Shown one piece after another: positions 16,611 through 24,867 of a stretch of 43,143 nt of DNA. The stretch lies in the NCBI GenBank assembly GCA_023406715.1, contig JAEXVC010000244.1:1-43143 (forward strand). Direction: 5' to 3'. Under the pieces are notes generated by a model. The model was not told the origin of the DNA. It worked only from the letters and a program-made list of their open reading frames with translations, and did no database searches. This stretch comes from Bacteroidota bacterium. GTDB lineage: Bacteria; Bacteroidota; Bacteroidia; Bacteroidales; Tenuifilaceae. Within the stretch, counting starts at the first letter, position 1; each line of letters starts with the position of its first letter. Made by a program: the position numbers and the translations under genes.

Positions 16611-18188
16611 TTACTTGTAATTTTTTGAGACTTCCTCGGCTAATAAAGTTAATGCTTCGGCAATGTCATCAGTAAATTCACCACTGGCTATTCTTGATAG
16701 TTCAGATTTTAACTTAATTTGGCATCTGTTTAAAAAATCCTTTTCGAAATCTCTAATCTTTTTAACTGCAACACCCTTAAGTAAACCTTTCGTTCCACAA
16801 TAAATTATTGCTATTTGCAACTCTACCGGAAGTGGTTGATATTGACCCTGTTTCAATATTTCAACATTCTTGGATCCCTTATCCAAAACAGCAAGCGTTG
16901 CTGCATCCAAATCAGATCCGAATTTAGCAAAAGCCTCTAACTCACGGTATTGAGCTTGATCGAGTTTTAGGGTGCCTGCAACTTTTCTCATCGACTTTAT
17001 CTGAGCCTTTCCACCTACCCTCGATACCGAAATACCAACATTAATTGCAGGTCTTACACCATTATTAAACAAGTTAGACTCCAAAAATATTTGACCATCA
17101 GTAATGGAAATCACATTTGTTGGAATATATGCAGATACATCGCCTGCTTGGGTTTCGATAATTGGCAATGCGGTTAAAGATCCTCCTCCTTTAACTATTG
17201 GTTTAAGTGAAGTTGGAAGATCGTTCATATTTGCGGCAATCTCGTCTGAAGCAATAATTTTTGCTGCGCGCTCTAGTAATCTTGAGTGAAGATAAAACAC
17301 ATCGCCCGGGTATGCTTCGCGTCCAGGTGGTCTTCGAAGCAAAAGAGATACTTCACGGTATGAAACGGCTTGCTTAGATAAATCATCGTATACAACCAAT
17401 GCGTGTCTACCGGTATCTCTAAAATACTCTCCAATAGTTGCTCCAGCAAAAGGAGCATAAAACTGCATTGCAGCCGGATCCGAAGCGGTTGAAACAACTA
17501 TAGTAGTATATTCCATTGCACCATGCTGCTCAAGGGTACGAGCAATGTTCGCAACAGTTGAACCCTTTTGCCCAATAGCAACATAAATACAAAACACCGG
17601 ATCTCCCTTTAAGAAGTAATTCCTTTGGTTTATAATTGTATCTATAGCAATTGCTGTTTTACCTGTTTGTCGGTCGCCAATTATTAGCTCACGCTGACCA
17701 CGGCCTATAGGAATCATTGAGTCGATAGCCTTAATACCTGTCTGTAATGGCTCAGTAACTGGTTGACGATAAATTACTCCTGGAGCTTTGCGTTCTAGGG
17801 TTAAGTTATACAACTTTCCTGTTATTGGTCCTTTACCATCAATAGGCTCGCCTAGGGTATTTACAACGCGGCCAAGGAGTCCATCGCCAACATTAATGGA
17901 GGCAATCTCGCCTAAACTCTTAACCCTATCGCCTTCTTTTACTTTCTCGGTATCACCCAAAAGTACTGCGCCAACATTATCCTCCTCCAGGTTAAGAATA
18001 ATTCCCTTTATACCGGAATCAAACTCTACCAACTCGTTGGATTTAACATTGTTCAATCCATAAATACGAGCAATTCCATCACTTACTTGAAGAACAAAAC
18101 CGACCTCCTCAAATTTTGATTTTTGATCGAGGTTTTCCAACTCGTTCTTGATAAGTTCCGAAATCTCCGATGGTTTTATTTCTGCCAT
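16611..18188 (-). CDS. atpA: F1F0 ATP synthase subunit alpha
   Basis: Non-catalytic nucleotide-binding subunit of F1. It has the Walker A loop GDRQTGKTAI near residues 170-179, the family segment PAINVGISVSRVGGKAQ near 378-394 with the arginine finger, and the N-terminal beta-barrel (VSDGIARIYGLNNVKSNELV). Length 525 is normal. It lies 15 bases after atpH and 4 before atpG, fully in operon. Confidence 0.97.
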   Translation of the reverse strand: MAEIKPSEISELIKNELENLDQKSKFEEVGFVLQVSDGIARIYGLNNVKSNELVEFDSGIKGIILNLEEDNVGAVLLGDTEKVKEGDRVKSLGEIASINVGDGLLGRVVNTLGEPIDGKGPITGKLYNLTLERKAPGVIYRQPVTEPLQTGIKAIDSMIPIGRGQRELIIGDRQTGKTAIAIDTIINQRNYFLKGDPVFCIYVAIGQKGSTVANIARTLEQHGAMEYTTIVVSTASDPAAMQFYAPFAGATIGEYFRDTGRHALVVYDDLSKQAVSYREVSLLLRRPPGREAYPGDVFYLHSRLLERAAKIIASDEIAANMNDLPTSLKPIVKGGGSLTALPIIETQAGDVSAYIPTNVISITDGQIFLESNLFNNGVRPAINVGISVSRVGGKAQIKSMRKVAGTLKLDQAQYRELEAFAKFGSDLDAATLAVLDKGSKNVEILKQGQYQPLPVELQIAIIYCGTKGLLKGVAVKKIRDFEKDFLNRCQIKLKSELSRIASGEFTDDIAEALTLLAEEVSKNYK

Positions 18189-18203
18189 ATGGTTTACATT
18201 TTC

Positions 18204-18752
18204 TTAATTAGCAACAGATAACCCCAGGGTTTTTTTAAACCTTGCAAGTTGTCCTGAAACGCTGAAATCCATAATTTTTCCTTCAACAATTACAATATAA
18301 CCTGCAATTAGTTGTGGTTTAATAATTGTTGACATTTCTGTTTTCTTGTTAAACTTTTTTTGTACAAAGGATTCTATCTCAATTAATTCGGTATCGGATA
18401 AACGTTCTACAGATTCAACTTGAACTTCTAGAATATCGTTCTGCTTCCGATATAGATCTCTAAAAAGGTATAAAGCATTAAGTGTATGCTCAAATCTCCC
18501 TCTAAGAATAACCATTCTCAGAAACTCAATAAAATATGGATGTATTTTATCCGAGAGGGATTTTTCGAGAATCTTTAATTTTTCCGAATTTTCAATTGAG
18601 GGGTTTTCCATCAAATCATTTAAAGACTTGGACTCCTTTAGGATTTGAATTAGCGAAAAGGCATCCTTGTACAAATCAAGCGAAACTCCTCTCTCGTTGC
18701 TAAATTTTAGCAATCCTTTTGCATAACGTATGGCAACTCTTCCGCTATTCAT
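18204..18752 (-). CDS. atpH: F1F0 ATP synthase subunit delta
   Basis: Peripheral stalk protein that ties subunit b to the top of F1. It shows the family start RVAIRYAKGLLKFSNERG and the C-terminal IIKPQLIAGYIVIVEGKIMD with SGQLARFKKTL. Length 182 is normal. It sits between atpF (17 bases upstream) and atpA (15 bases downstream). Confidence 0.94.
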   Translation of the reverse strand: MNSGRVAIRYAKGLLKFSNERGVSLDLYKDAFSLIQILKESKSLNDLMENPSIENSEKLKILEKSLSDKIHPYFIEFLRMVILRGRFEHTLNALYLFRDLYRKQNDILEVQVESVERLSDTELIEIESFVQKKFNKKTEMSTIIKPQLIAGYIVIVEGKIMDFSVSGQLARFKKTLGLSVAN

Positions 18753-18769
18753 AAACAGAAATTTAATGT

Positions 18770-19264
18770 CTAGTTTTTAGACATTTCTTTTAAAAGTGAC
18801 TCAATATAATTTTTCTGAGTATCCTTGTCGGAAAATTGCTTGCGAAGAATTTTTTCAGAAATTTCGAGGGCTAAAGACGTAACAGTGACATATAGCTCCT
18901 TTTTAGCAGCCTCCTTTTCCTGTTTGATAACATCGCGCGCCTTGTCTATCATTTTTTGCGCTTCGGCTTTAGCCTCAATTCTGGCTTCCTCGATCAATTT
19001 ATCCCTAAAGGTTTTTGCCTCTTGAAAGTCTTTTTCCCTTTCAACCCGAGCCTTCTCGGCTAATTCAAGATTCAATTCGTGAATTTTGGCAACCTCAGCT
19101 TTTGCTTCTTCTGCTTGCTTTAATGCTCTGGAAATAGATTCCTCTCTACTCTTTAATCCTTGAAGAATTGGCTTCCATGCAAATTTTTTCAATATAAAAA
19201 GGACTATCGAAAATGATAGTAACATCCAGAAGAGCAATCCAAAATCGGGAGTAACCAATCCCAT
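18770..19264 (-). CDS. atpF: F1F0 ATP synthase subunit b
   Basis: Peripheral stalk subunit: one N-terminal membrane helix (FGLLFWMLLSFSIVLFILKK, about residues 8-27), then FAWKPILQGLKSREESISRA and a long charged helix of alternating A/E/K residues to the end, which dimerises. Length 164 is normal. It follows atpE by 10 bases and ends in TAG. Confidence 0.95.
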   Translation of the reverse strand: MGLVTPDFGLLFWMLLSFSIVLFILKKFAWKPILQGLKSREESISRALKQAEEAKAEVAKIHELNLELAEKARVEREKDFQEAKTFRDKLIEEARIEAKAEAQKMIDKARDVIKQEKEAAKKELYVTVTSLALEISEKILRKQFSDKDTQKNYIESLLKEMSKN

Positions 19265-19274
19265 GGTCGTAATA

Positions 19275-19535
19275 TTATAAGAATAGTACTAAAGCACAAA
19301 TAATAATTGCAAAGAAAGCAACCCCCTCAATAAGTGCTGCAGAAACAATCATGTTTGAACGAATATCTCCTGCCGCTTCGGGTTGACGGGCAATAGCTTT
19401 TAAAGCATTACCTCCAATTTGACCAATGCCAACGCCTGCTCCAATTGCAGCTAAACCAGCACCAACAGCAGCACCTAACTTTGCTAAAGCTACTCCAGCC
19501 TCTGGAGTTTGAATGATTGATAGTAATGTACTCAT
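19275..19535 (-). CDS. atpE: F1F0 ATP synthase subunit c
   Basis: Proteolipid of the rotor ring: two membrane helices joined by the polar loop ALKAIARQPEAAG. The ion-binding carboxylate is Glu in SAALIEGVAFFAI on helix 2 (about residue 69). The residue after Glu is Gly rather than the Ser/Thr found in sodium-binding rings, so proton coupling is the likelier reading. Helix 1 is rich in Gly/Ala (GAAVGAGLAAIGAGVGIG). Length 86 is normal. Confidence 0.95.
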   Translation of the reverse strand: MSTLLSIIQTPEAGVALAKLGAAVGAGLAAIGAGVGIGQIGGNALKAIARQPEAAGDIRSNMIVSAALIEGVAFFAIIICALVLFL

Positions 19536-19562
19536 AATGTTTTTATTTAGTTCAACGATTAT

Positions 19563-20657
19563 TTAATGATGTTCGGCTGTAGCCATTCCTATATATATTG
19601 CTGATAAAAGTGTAAATACATATGCTTGAATCAAAGCAACTAGTATTTCTAATAGTGACATAAAAACTGAAAAAATTATTGTAACCGGAGCAGCAACGTA
19701 GCCTAACCAAAATTTTACTGCTGCAAAAATAAAAATTAAGCTCATGAACACAATGGCAACCATGTGCCCTGCTAAAATATTTGCAAACAAACGAATCATT
19801 AAAACCACGGGTTTAGTAATTAAACCTGTTATTTCTACCAAGGGCATAATTGGTATAGGAAATTTCAAAAACCAAGGAACACCGGGAGGGTTAATAAACT
19901 CTATCCAGTAATGTTTATTAGCATTGAAATTAACCACAAAAAATGTAAATAAAGCCAAAACCAATGTTACTGCAATATTTCCAGTTACATTGGCTCCACC
20001 TGGAAATATTGGAATTAATCCTAACATATTGGTAAACCATATAAAGAAAAACACTGTCAGAAGGTATGGCATATATTTAATATACTTCTTCTCTCCTATC
20101 GATGGTATTGCAACTTCATTTCGTATGAAAAGAATGATTGGCTCAAAAAGATTCTGTAACCCTGTTGGCGCGGATTCTGGCTTTGATTTATACTTTCGGG
20201 CTATTGAGATGAATACCCAGCACAACAAACCAGATACCATTAATATGGTCAAAGCATTCTTCGTAAGGGAAAAGTTCAAAGGTAATATACGCTTGCCATT
20301 AACATCTTCACCCACTTCAACTATTTTTCCTTTATAATCCCCTTCTGTTTCCAACTTAAAGCCCATGTACTCGTGGTTCGGGTTATGAAACTTATTAGAT
20401 AGAAAAATGTTGAAACCTTTAGTTTTACTGTATAAAATAATTGGTAAAGGAATGCTAATATGATGATGGTTAACTGTCAAAATATGCCATTCAAAGGAAT
20501 CGCCTATATGTTCGAAAATAAACTCGGTGGTATTAAACTTTTCCTTGGTGTGCGATTCGTTTTTGGAAATTGTATCGTTATAAACCTTGGCCGTGTCAGT
20601 TGCTTTCACAGTCAAGAAAGAAAATACTAGCAGAAATGCTATAAAAATCTTACGCAT
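19563..20657 (-). CDS. atpB: F1F0 ATP synthase subunit a, with long exported N-terminal extension
   Basis: Stator channel subunit. The essential Arg is in VVLMIRLFANILAGHMVAIV (about residues 283-302), and GLIPIFPGGANVTGNIAVTL marks the preceding helices. At 364 residues it is about 100 longer than the E. coli protein: a signal peptide (MRKIFIAFLLVFSFLTVKAT) is followed by a soluble stretch of roughly 100 residues rich in His and Asp/Glu before the first channel helix. Such extensions are usual in Bacteroidota subunit a. It leads the enzyme genes, 6 bases after the small membrane protein. Confidence 0.95.
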   Translation of the reverse strand: MRKIFIAFLLVFSFLTVKATDTAKVYNDTISKNESHTKEKFNTTEFIFEHIGDSFEWHILTVNHHHISIPLPIILYSKTKGFNIFLSNKFHNPNHEYMGFKLETEGDYKGKIVEVGEDVNGKRILPLNFSLTKNALTILMVSGLLCWVFISIARKYKSKPESAPTGLQNLFEPIILFIRNEVAIPSIGEKKYIKYMPYLLTVFFFIWFTNMLGLIPIFPGGANVTGNIAVTLVLALFTFFVVNFNANKHYWIEFINPPGVPWFLKFPIPIMPLVEITGLITKPVVLMIRLFANILAGHMVAIVFMSLIFIFAAVKFWLGYVAAPVTIIFSVFMSLLEILVALIQAYVFTLLSAIYIGMATAEHH

Positions 20658-20663
20658 TATCGA

Positions 20664-21050
20664 TTATTTTAATTTTCGAACCAATGCACTAATTTCAAAA
20701 ATCTCTAAAACAAAAAATATAAAATAAGATAGCAAATATACTACAATAAACAAGATTGGGTCTGGTTGGAAAAGAAAAATTAGCACAACGAATACCAATA
20801 AATTTAGTAAAAATTTTATTGCATTAAACAATAAATATTTATTGTAGAACAGATTAATAGATAAATTATATATATTAATCAATTTGCCTATAAATGTGAA
20901 GTTTATGAAAGCAGGAATAAAAGGAATAAAGAAATAGACTCCAGAAAATTTTTCCGGAATTATATAAAATCCATATAAAAATATGGCCAACACAATAACC
21001 AACAAGGCAAACGCTGTTCGTTTAAGTATTGGCCAGAGCAATTTGTTCAT
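20664..21050 (-). CDS. Small membrane protein upstream of atpB (AtpI-like position)
   Basis: A 128-residue protein with four strongly hydrophobic segments (about 10-30, 38-58, 78-96, 98-120) and very low sequence complexity. I do not recognise a specific motif. It sits 6 bases after the bactofilin gene and 6 before atpB, the place held by AtpI/AtpZ-type proteins or unnamed membrane proteins in related operons, so a role in assembly of the c-ring or F0 is likely but inferred from position only. Confidence 0.7.
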   Translation of the reverse strand: MNKLLWPILKRTAFALLVIVLAIFLYGFYIIPEKFSGVYFFIPFIPAFINFTFIGKLINIYNLSINLFYNKYLLFNAIKFLLNLLVFVVLIFLFQPDPILFIVVYLLSYFIFFVLEIFEISALVRKLK

Positions 21051-21056
21051 TTTAGT

Positions 21057-21452
21057 CTACTTTGAACTTGATAGTGATGTTTGTTCAATTTTTTGGGGTT
21101 GATCTGCAGAGCCCATATCACAGTAACCTGTAAATTTCGAACCAGGTTCAATAGCTAACTTACCAACATTAAGGTCACCACTAATCCTGGCTGTTGATTT
21201 AATTGAAAGCAATTCCTGAACAGTAACTTTGCCTTCAACTGTTCCGGAAATATCAGAATTCTTGCAAGATATTTCACCCTTAATTTTACCAGTTTCACCA
21301 ATAACAACTTTTCCTTTAACGGTTAAATTACCAATTAATGTTCCATCTATTCTCAAATCTCCGTTGCTAATGATGTCACCATTAATTTCCGTTCCAAGTC
21401 CAACAAGGTTAATATTGTTGGTTGAAAGTTCATTTTCATTAATCTTTGCCAT
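21057..21452 (-). CDS. Bactofilin (polymer-forming cytoskeletal protein)
   Basis: A 131-residue right-handed beta-helix protein that self-assembles into filaments at the membrane. The repeated short strands (GDIISNGDLRIDGTLIGNLT, KGKVVIGETGKIKGEI, SGTVEGKVTVQELLSIKSTA) are typical of bactofilins, with disordered ends. The frame can be read from GTG 21476, but ATG 21452 (MAKINENELS) gives a normal start. It is the first gene behind the promoter at 21491-21520 and only 6 bases before the small membrane gene, so it is transcribed with the ATP synthase genes. Functions of bactofilins include cell shape and polar protein anchoring. Confidence 0.88.
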   Translation of the reverse strand: MAKINENELSTNNINLVGLGTEINGDIISNGDLRIDGTLIGNLTVKGKVVIGETGKIKGEISCKNSDISGTVEGKVTVQELLSIKSTARISGDLNVGKLAIEPGSKFTGYCDMGSADQPQKIEQTSLSSSK

Positions 21453-21490
21453 TGTATTATTAGATTGGTTTGACACTTTTATGAAGGAAG

Positions 21491-21520
21491 CAAATATATA
21501 AAAAGCAACCTTGTATCAAA
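21491..21520 (-). promoter_or_regulatory. Promoter of the bactofilin-ATP synthase operon
   Basis: On the minus strand TTTG (21517-21520) is followed after 18 bases by TATATTTG (21491-21498), a full match to the Bacteroidota -33 TTTG / -7 TAnnTTTG pattern at near-ideal spacing. It is the best promoter seen in the window and fits a start about 30 bases before the bactofilin ATG. Confidence 0.65.
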
Positions 21521-21532
21521 ATTTTTATAGAA

Positions 21533-22183
21533 CTAATCGTCTTCCCTTTCGAAACTTTTTTCCTCATCAGTTTCCAAATCCTCATTAAGTTCCCAACTCC
21601 ATTTGTGTTTCTGAGGGCCTTGGTTGCGGAAATATATGGCAGTTACAAGTCCACATAACCCGCCAAATAAATGATATTCCCAAGAAATCCTTGGAAATAT
21701 CGGAAAAATTCCCCAAATGAGTCCTCCATATAAGAATACAACCAACATGGAGATGGACATTAGACGAATATCTTGACGTATAATTCCACTAAAAAACAGA
21801 AACGATGCAATTCCATAAATTAATCCACTAGCACCAATGTGATAACTCTCTCTAGCACCAATCCAAACCATTATACCGCTCATTAACCAAATAAATATAA
21901 GCACTTTATAGGCTAAATCTCTATAAAAGAATAATAATCCACTGAATAAAATAAACAGAGATATAGAGTTGGATATTAAATGATTAAAATCTGAATGAAT
22001 GAATATAGCGCAAATAATGCCAGGAATACCTTTTACATCTCTAGGATATACTCCAAATTCATAAAAACTTGTTTGATTTATGATTTCCAATATTTTAACC
22101 AACCAAATTAAAAGTAAAAAAATAAGTGGCGGGACAATATTGTACTTAAAACGATTTATTTCGTTTTGCTTTGGATCTAACAT
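21533..22183 (-). CDS. Rhomboid family intramembrane serine protease
   Basis: A 216-residue polytopic membrane protein. The catalytic serine is in HIGASGLIYG (Ser about 119), the partner His in WEYHLFGGLCG (about 171), and the family HSDFNHLISN (about 63-72) supplies the oxyanion-side His and Asn. It would cleave membrane-spanning substrates within the bilayer. The C terminus is a short acidic cytosolic tail. It is the last of four close minus-strand genes; its start is 5 bases after the CotH-like gene, so they are probably co-transcribed. Substrates are unknown. Confidence 0.85.
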   Translation of the reverse strand: MLDPKQNEINRFKYNIVPPLIFLLLIWLVKILEIINQTSFYEFGVYPRDVKGIPGIICAIFIHSDFNHLISNSISLFILFSGLLFFYRDLAYKVLIFIWLMSGIMVWIGARESYHIGASGLIYGIASFLFFSGIIRQDIRLMSISMLVVFLYGGLIWGIFPIFPRISWEYHLFGGLCGLVTAIYFRNQGPQKHKWSWELNEDLETDEEKSFEREDD

Positions 22184-22188
22184 ATATT

Positions 22189-23208
22189 CTATTCCTTTCT
22201 ACAGTTTTCAATAAATTCCCTTTGAAGTAACTTAGGATTATCAATCACGTTATAGAACTCATTAATATAATTAAGCGCTTGCATTTTTTGTTTGGGTTTC
22301 ATAAGGGTGTCGGCCTCTATCAAATCATAGACTGCTGATTTTTTCTTTTGAAAAATATCTAAAACAGGCTCTAACTCTTTTATTGTTCGACAATAACCTC
22401 TATAATATCTTTCGGTAACGTGTAAAATAGGGATTATGTCTGGCGGTTTTGTATATGGAGGATTAACAAATCCACAAAAATCAAAATCATAGGGAATAGC
22501 AATTGGTATTAAATCTGATTCCCGAACTACAATCTTAATGTTGTGTTGTTTTGGAACAGACCAATCAGTGTTTCCTATGAAATATTGAAATATTGCAGTA
22601 ATATCCATTTGAGATCTGTTTACAGCCTCTTGAATAATACCCATAGTTTTTATTGATTTACTATTAGTTCTACGATTCAAGGATTCCATATCTTCAACGA
22701 AAAAGCCAAGCGCTTCAAAGGGGGAAATGGAATTATTAATATCAACATAAAAAATCTTAACCATTCTAACCCTAAAACTATAATCAGTTAAAAGATTGTA
22801 TATTTTATAAGCAAAATATTCCTTTACGAGATATTGCTGGTAGGATTCTCTTTTGCTATTACAAACATTTACAAGTTTTAATTTATCAATATTACTGAAA
22901 TAATTTTCGATGGTATCGTGAGAGAACTTAACTGTTAATGGCGGAAAGTTGCAATTTTCTCTGCTACGCCTGAAAATTCCTCTGGTTTTAAGTTTTATGG
23001 CAATGCTAATGTTTTCACCCAAAGGATTAATATAAGTCAAAAGCCCCTGGTGATATTTTGCGTTTTCGGGATTTACGTCTCTAATTAAAGCACGGAGATC
23101 GGTAACAATATCAATCCTTATAATTTCATCTTTATCGAACAAGAATTCTTGCGCATTAAGATCGACAGCAAAAAATATAGAAATTGATATTACAAAAAAT
23201 CTGATCAT
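22189..23208 (-). CDS. Secreted CotH-like (atypical kinase fold) protein, putative
   Basis: A 339-residue protein with a signal peptide (MIRFFVISISIFFAVDLNAQ). No well-known enzyme family is obvious, but the order of elements follows CotH: IKLKTRGIFRRS near 71-82, the helix QYLVKEYFAYKIYNLL near 115-130, a strand then ALGFFVEDMESLNRR (about 156-170, Glu/Asp), FQYFIGNTDW near 207-216, QHNIKIV near 221-227 and IPYDFDFCG near 238-245. In CotH kinases the Asn and the DFD-like Asp bind metal-ATP. So it may be an extracytoplasmic kinase-like enzyme; this is inference from motifs, and catalysis is unproven. It lies between the ankyrin-phosphatase (29 bases) and rhomboid (5 bases) genes. Confidence 0.6.
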   Translation of the reverse strand: MIRFFVISISIFFAVDLNAQEFLFDKDEIIRIDIVTDLRALIRDVNPENAKYHQGLLTYINPLGENISIAIKLKTRGIFRRSRENCNFPPLTVKFSHDTIENYFSNIDKLKLVNVCNSKRESYQQYLVKEYFAYKIYNLLTDYSFRVRMVKIFYVDINNSISPFEALGFFVEDMESLNRRTNSKSIKTMGIIQEAVNRSQMDITAIFQYFIGNTDWSVPKQHNIKIVVRESDLIPIAIPYDFDFCGFVNPPYTKPPDIIPILHVTERYYRGYCRTIKELEPVLDIFQKKKSAVYDLIEADTLMKPKQKMQALNYINEFYNVIDNPKLLQREFIENCRKE

Positions 23209-23237
23209 GCTGAAGAATATTTTAAAACAGCAGTAAT

Positions 23238-24857
23238 TTAATTAATTTGTTGGTTTACTCCGGCGGAATTAGATATAAAAATTTTTCCTTTTTCAATTTT
23301 AAGTCCTTGCTTTTCAACTCCAACCCTATCGAACGGGACATTAATCGGTAACAATTTCCCGTTGTAGAGTTTAGTAATCGACAAAACTTCAGTATGTCCG
23401 ATAACCATAGTTTTTGCTCCATAAAATTTTAAAACCTTATCGATTTCTTCCTGGGTTGCACGTGTTATGATGTTGCTCTCAGTAACATAGCCCCTATACC
23501 AAAAGGGTCCTTTGTCGGATGTTGCCTCCGAATAAATCAACAAAATTCGTTCAGTTATAATATCGGGGTTAAATTGGTTAAGTTTTAGAAAAAAAATTCT
23601 ATTTAATTCATCAATAGTAATTCGTTTGTCGACCAAGTGAGCAGAAATTCCTGCATGAACAAAAAGTACGCTATCTATTTCAACTGCAACTTTAAATGAT
23701 CTAACAAAATTTCCTAAAATGGTATTGGTTGAATATAGGCTACTATAATCTGTATTTAATCCTCGTGTTAAATACATGTATTTATCGTTCAAATACCGAT
23801 AGTCCTTGTTTAAGGCCAATAATTCATGATTACCGAATAAAACATGAACCTTACCATTGCTAATAGGCGCCTGGTTCCATAATTTGTAAACCAACCAAAG
23901 CAATTCTGTTACCTTATCTCCCCTGTCAAACAAATCGCCAATAAAGACTAAATGTCCGTCTCCAAAACTCCAGTTCAAATTAACATCTATAACACCATTG
24001 CCTTTTAGTAAAGATAAAAGACTATCATAAGCTCCATGAACATCACCAACAGCAAAAACCCGACTGACGCCTTTAAACTGGTATTCAAATTTTGAGGGTT
24101 TGGGTTTAAAAATTGTGTAAGTCGAGGTATCAGATTCAATAAAACCTCTAATTTCTATTCTGTCATATATTTTGAAACTTTTACGTACTTTAAATAATTT
24201 ATTGTGTGTACTGTCGTTGACCAAATAAAAAGCATGTAATTTGTTTAGTCCATTCCATTCAATATGAGGTCCATCAAAAGTGGATGGAAATGCTCCCTTA
24301 GCATAGCGCTCCATATACTTTCGGAGATATTCAACCACTTGATCCTTTTTAAACTCGGCGGCATAATCGAAACTATTATAACCCATAAAGTTTTTAAAAA
24401 ATGGGTTTGCTCTATACTGTGTCAAAACCTTAACGGTATTGATGTTTCCGTTTCGTGAAGCGTATAAAAGAGGAGTATTACGGTGTGTATTATATAAGTC
24501 GACCTTTGCACCATTTTTAATTAAGAAAGATGCAATTTCGGGTCTTTCATTTATTGCACAATGCATTAAAGGACTGAGGTTATTCGTGATCTTGTTTATA
24601 TCAGCACCTTTGTTGGATAAATACTTAACAACCGATAATCTATTTTGCCGAACGGCTATGCTTAGTATTGTATGTGAATTACCATATATGGGATAGTCAA
24701 TGCCATACTTTTGGATAAATTCATCTAAAAAACTAAAATTTTCAGTCTCGATATTCCGAAGTATAACACTATCAGATATAGTCGTATTTTGTGCATGCAT
24801 TTCTTCTGCACAAAGAGATAACGCAAATAGAAAGTAAAATATAAGATAACGATACAC
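23238..24857 (-). CDS. Secreted ankyrin-repeat / PPP-family metallophosphatase fusion
   Basis: A 539-residue exported protein. A signal peptide (about 1-23) is followed by four or so ankyrin repeats at about 60-175 (for example HTILSIAVRQNRLSVVKYLS and NTPLLYASRNGNINTVKVLT), a linker, and a PPP-type phosphoesterase at about 265-530. All five metal and phosphate motifs are present: GDVHG (271), GDLFDRG (307), GNHE (342), FVHAG (400) and GHTE (487); GPFWYRGY (450-457) is typical of Shewanella-like and ApaH-related phosphatases. It is likely a protein or nucleotide phosphatase in the periplasm, with the ankyrin part binding a partner. It lies 10 bases after the SpoIIE gene and 29 before the CotH-like gene. 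Confidence 0.82.
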   Translation of the reverse strand: MYRYLIFYFLFALSLCAEEMHAQNTTISDSVILRNIETENFSFLDEFIQKYGIDYPIYGNSHTILSIAVRQNRLSVVKYLSNKGADINKITNNLSPLMHCAINERPEIASFLIKNGAKVDLYNTHRNTPLLYASRNGNINTVKVLTQYRANPFFKNFMGYNSFDYAAEFKKDQVVEYLRKYMERYAKGAFPSTFDGPHIEWNGLNKLHAFYLVNDSTHNKLFKVRKSFKIYDRIEIRGFIESDTSTYTIFKPKPSKFEYQFKGVSRVFAVGDVHGAYDSLLSLLKGNGVIDVNLNWSFGDGHLVFIGDLFDRGDKVTELLWLVYKLWNQAPISNGKVHVLFGNHELLALNKDYRYLNDKYMYLTRGLNTDYSSLYSTNTILGNFVRSFKVAVEIDSVLFVHAGISAHLVDKRITIDELNRIFFLKLNQFNPDIITERILLIYSEATSDKGPFWYRGYVTESNIITRATQEEIDKVLKFYGAKTMVIGHTEVLSITKLYNGKLLPINVPFDRVGVEKQGLKIEKGKIFISNSAGVNQQIN

Positions 24858-24867
24858 TCTTCAATAA

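Noticed and set aside
19924..20337. A 137-codon plus-strand open frame opposite atpB
   Set aside because: Lies wholly within the firm atpB gene and shows no domain; shadow frame.
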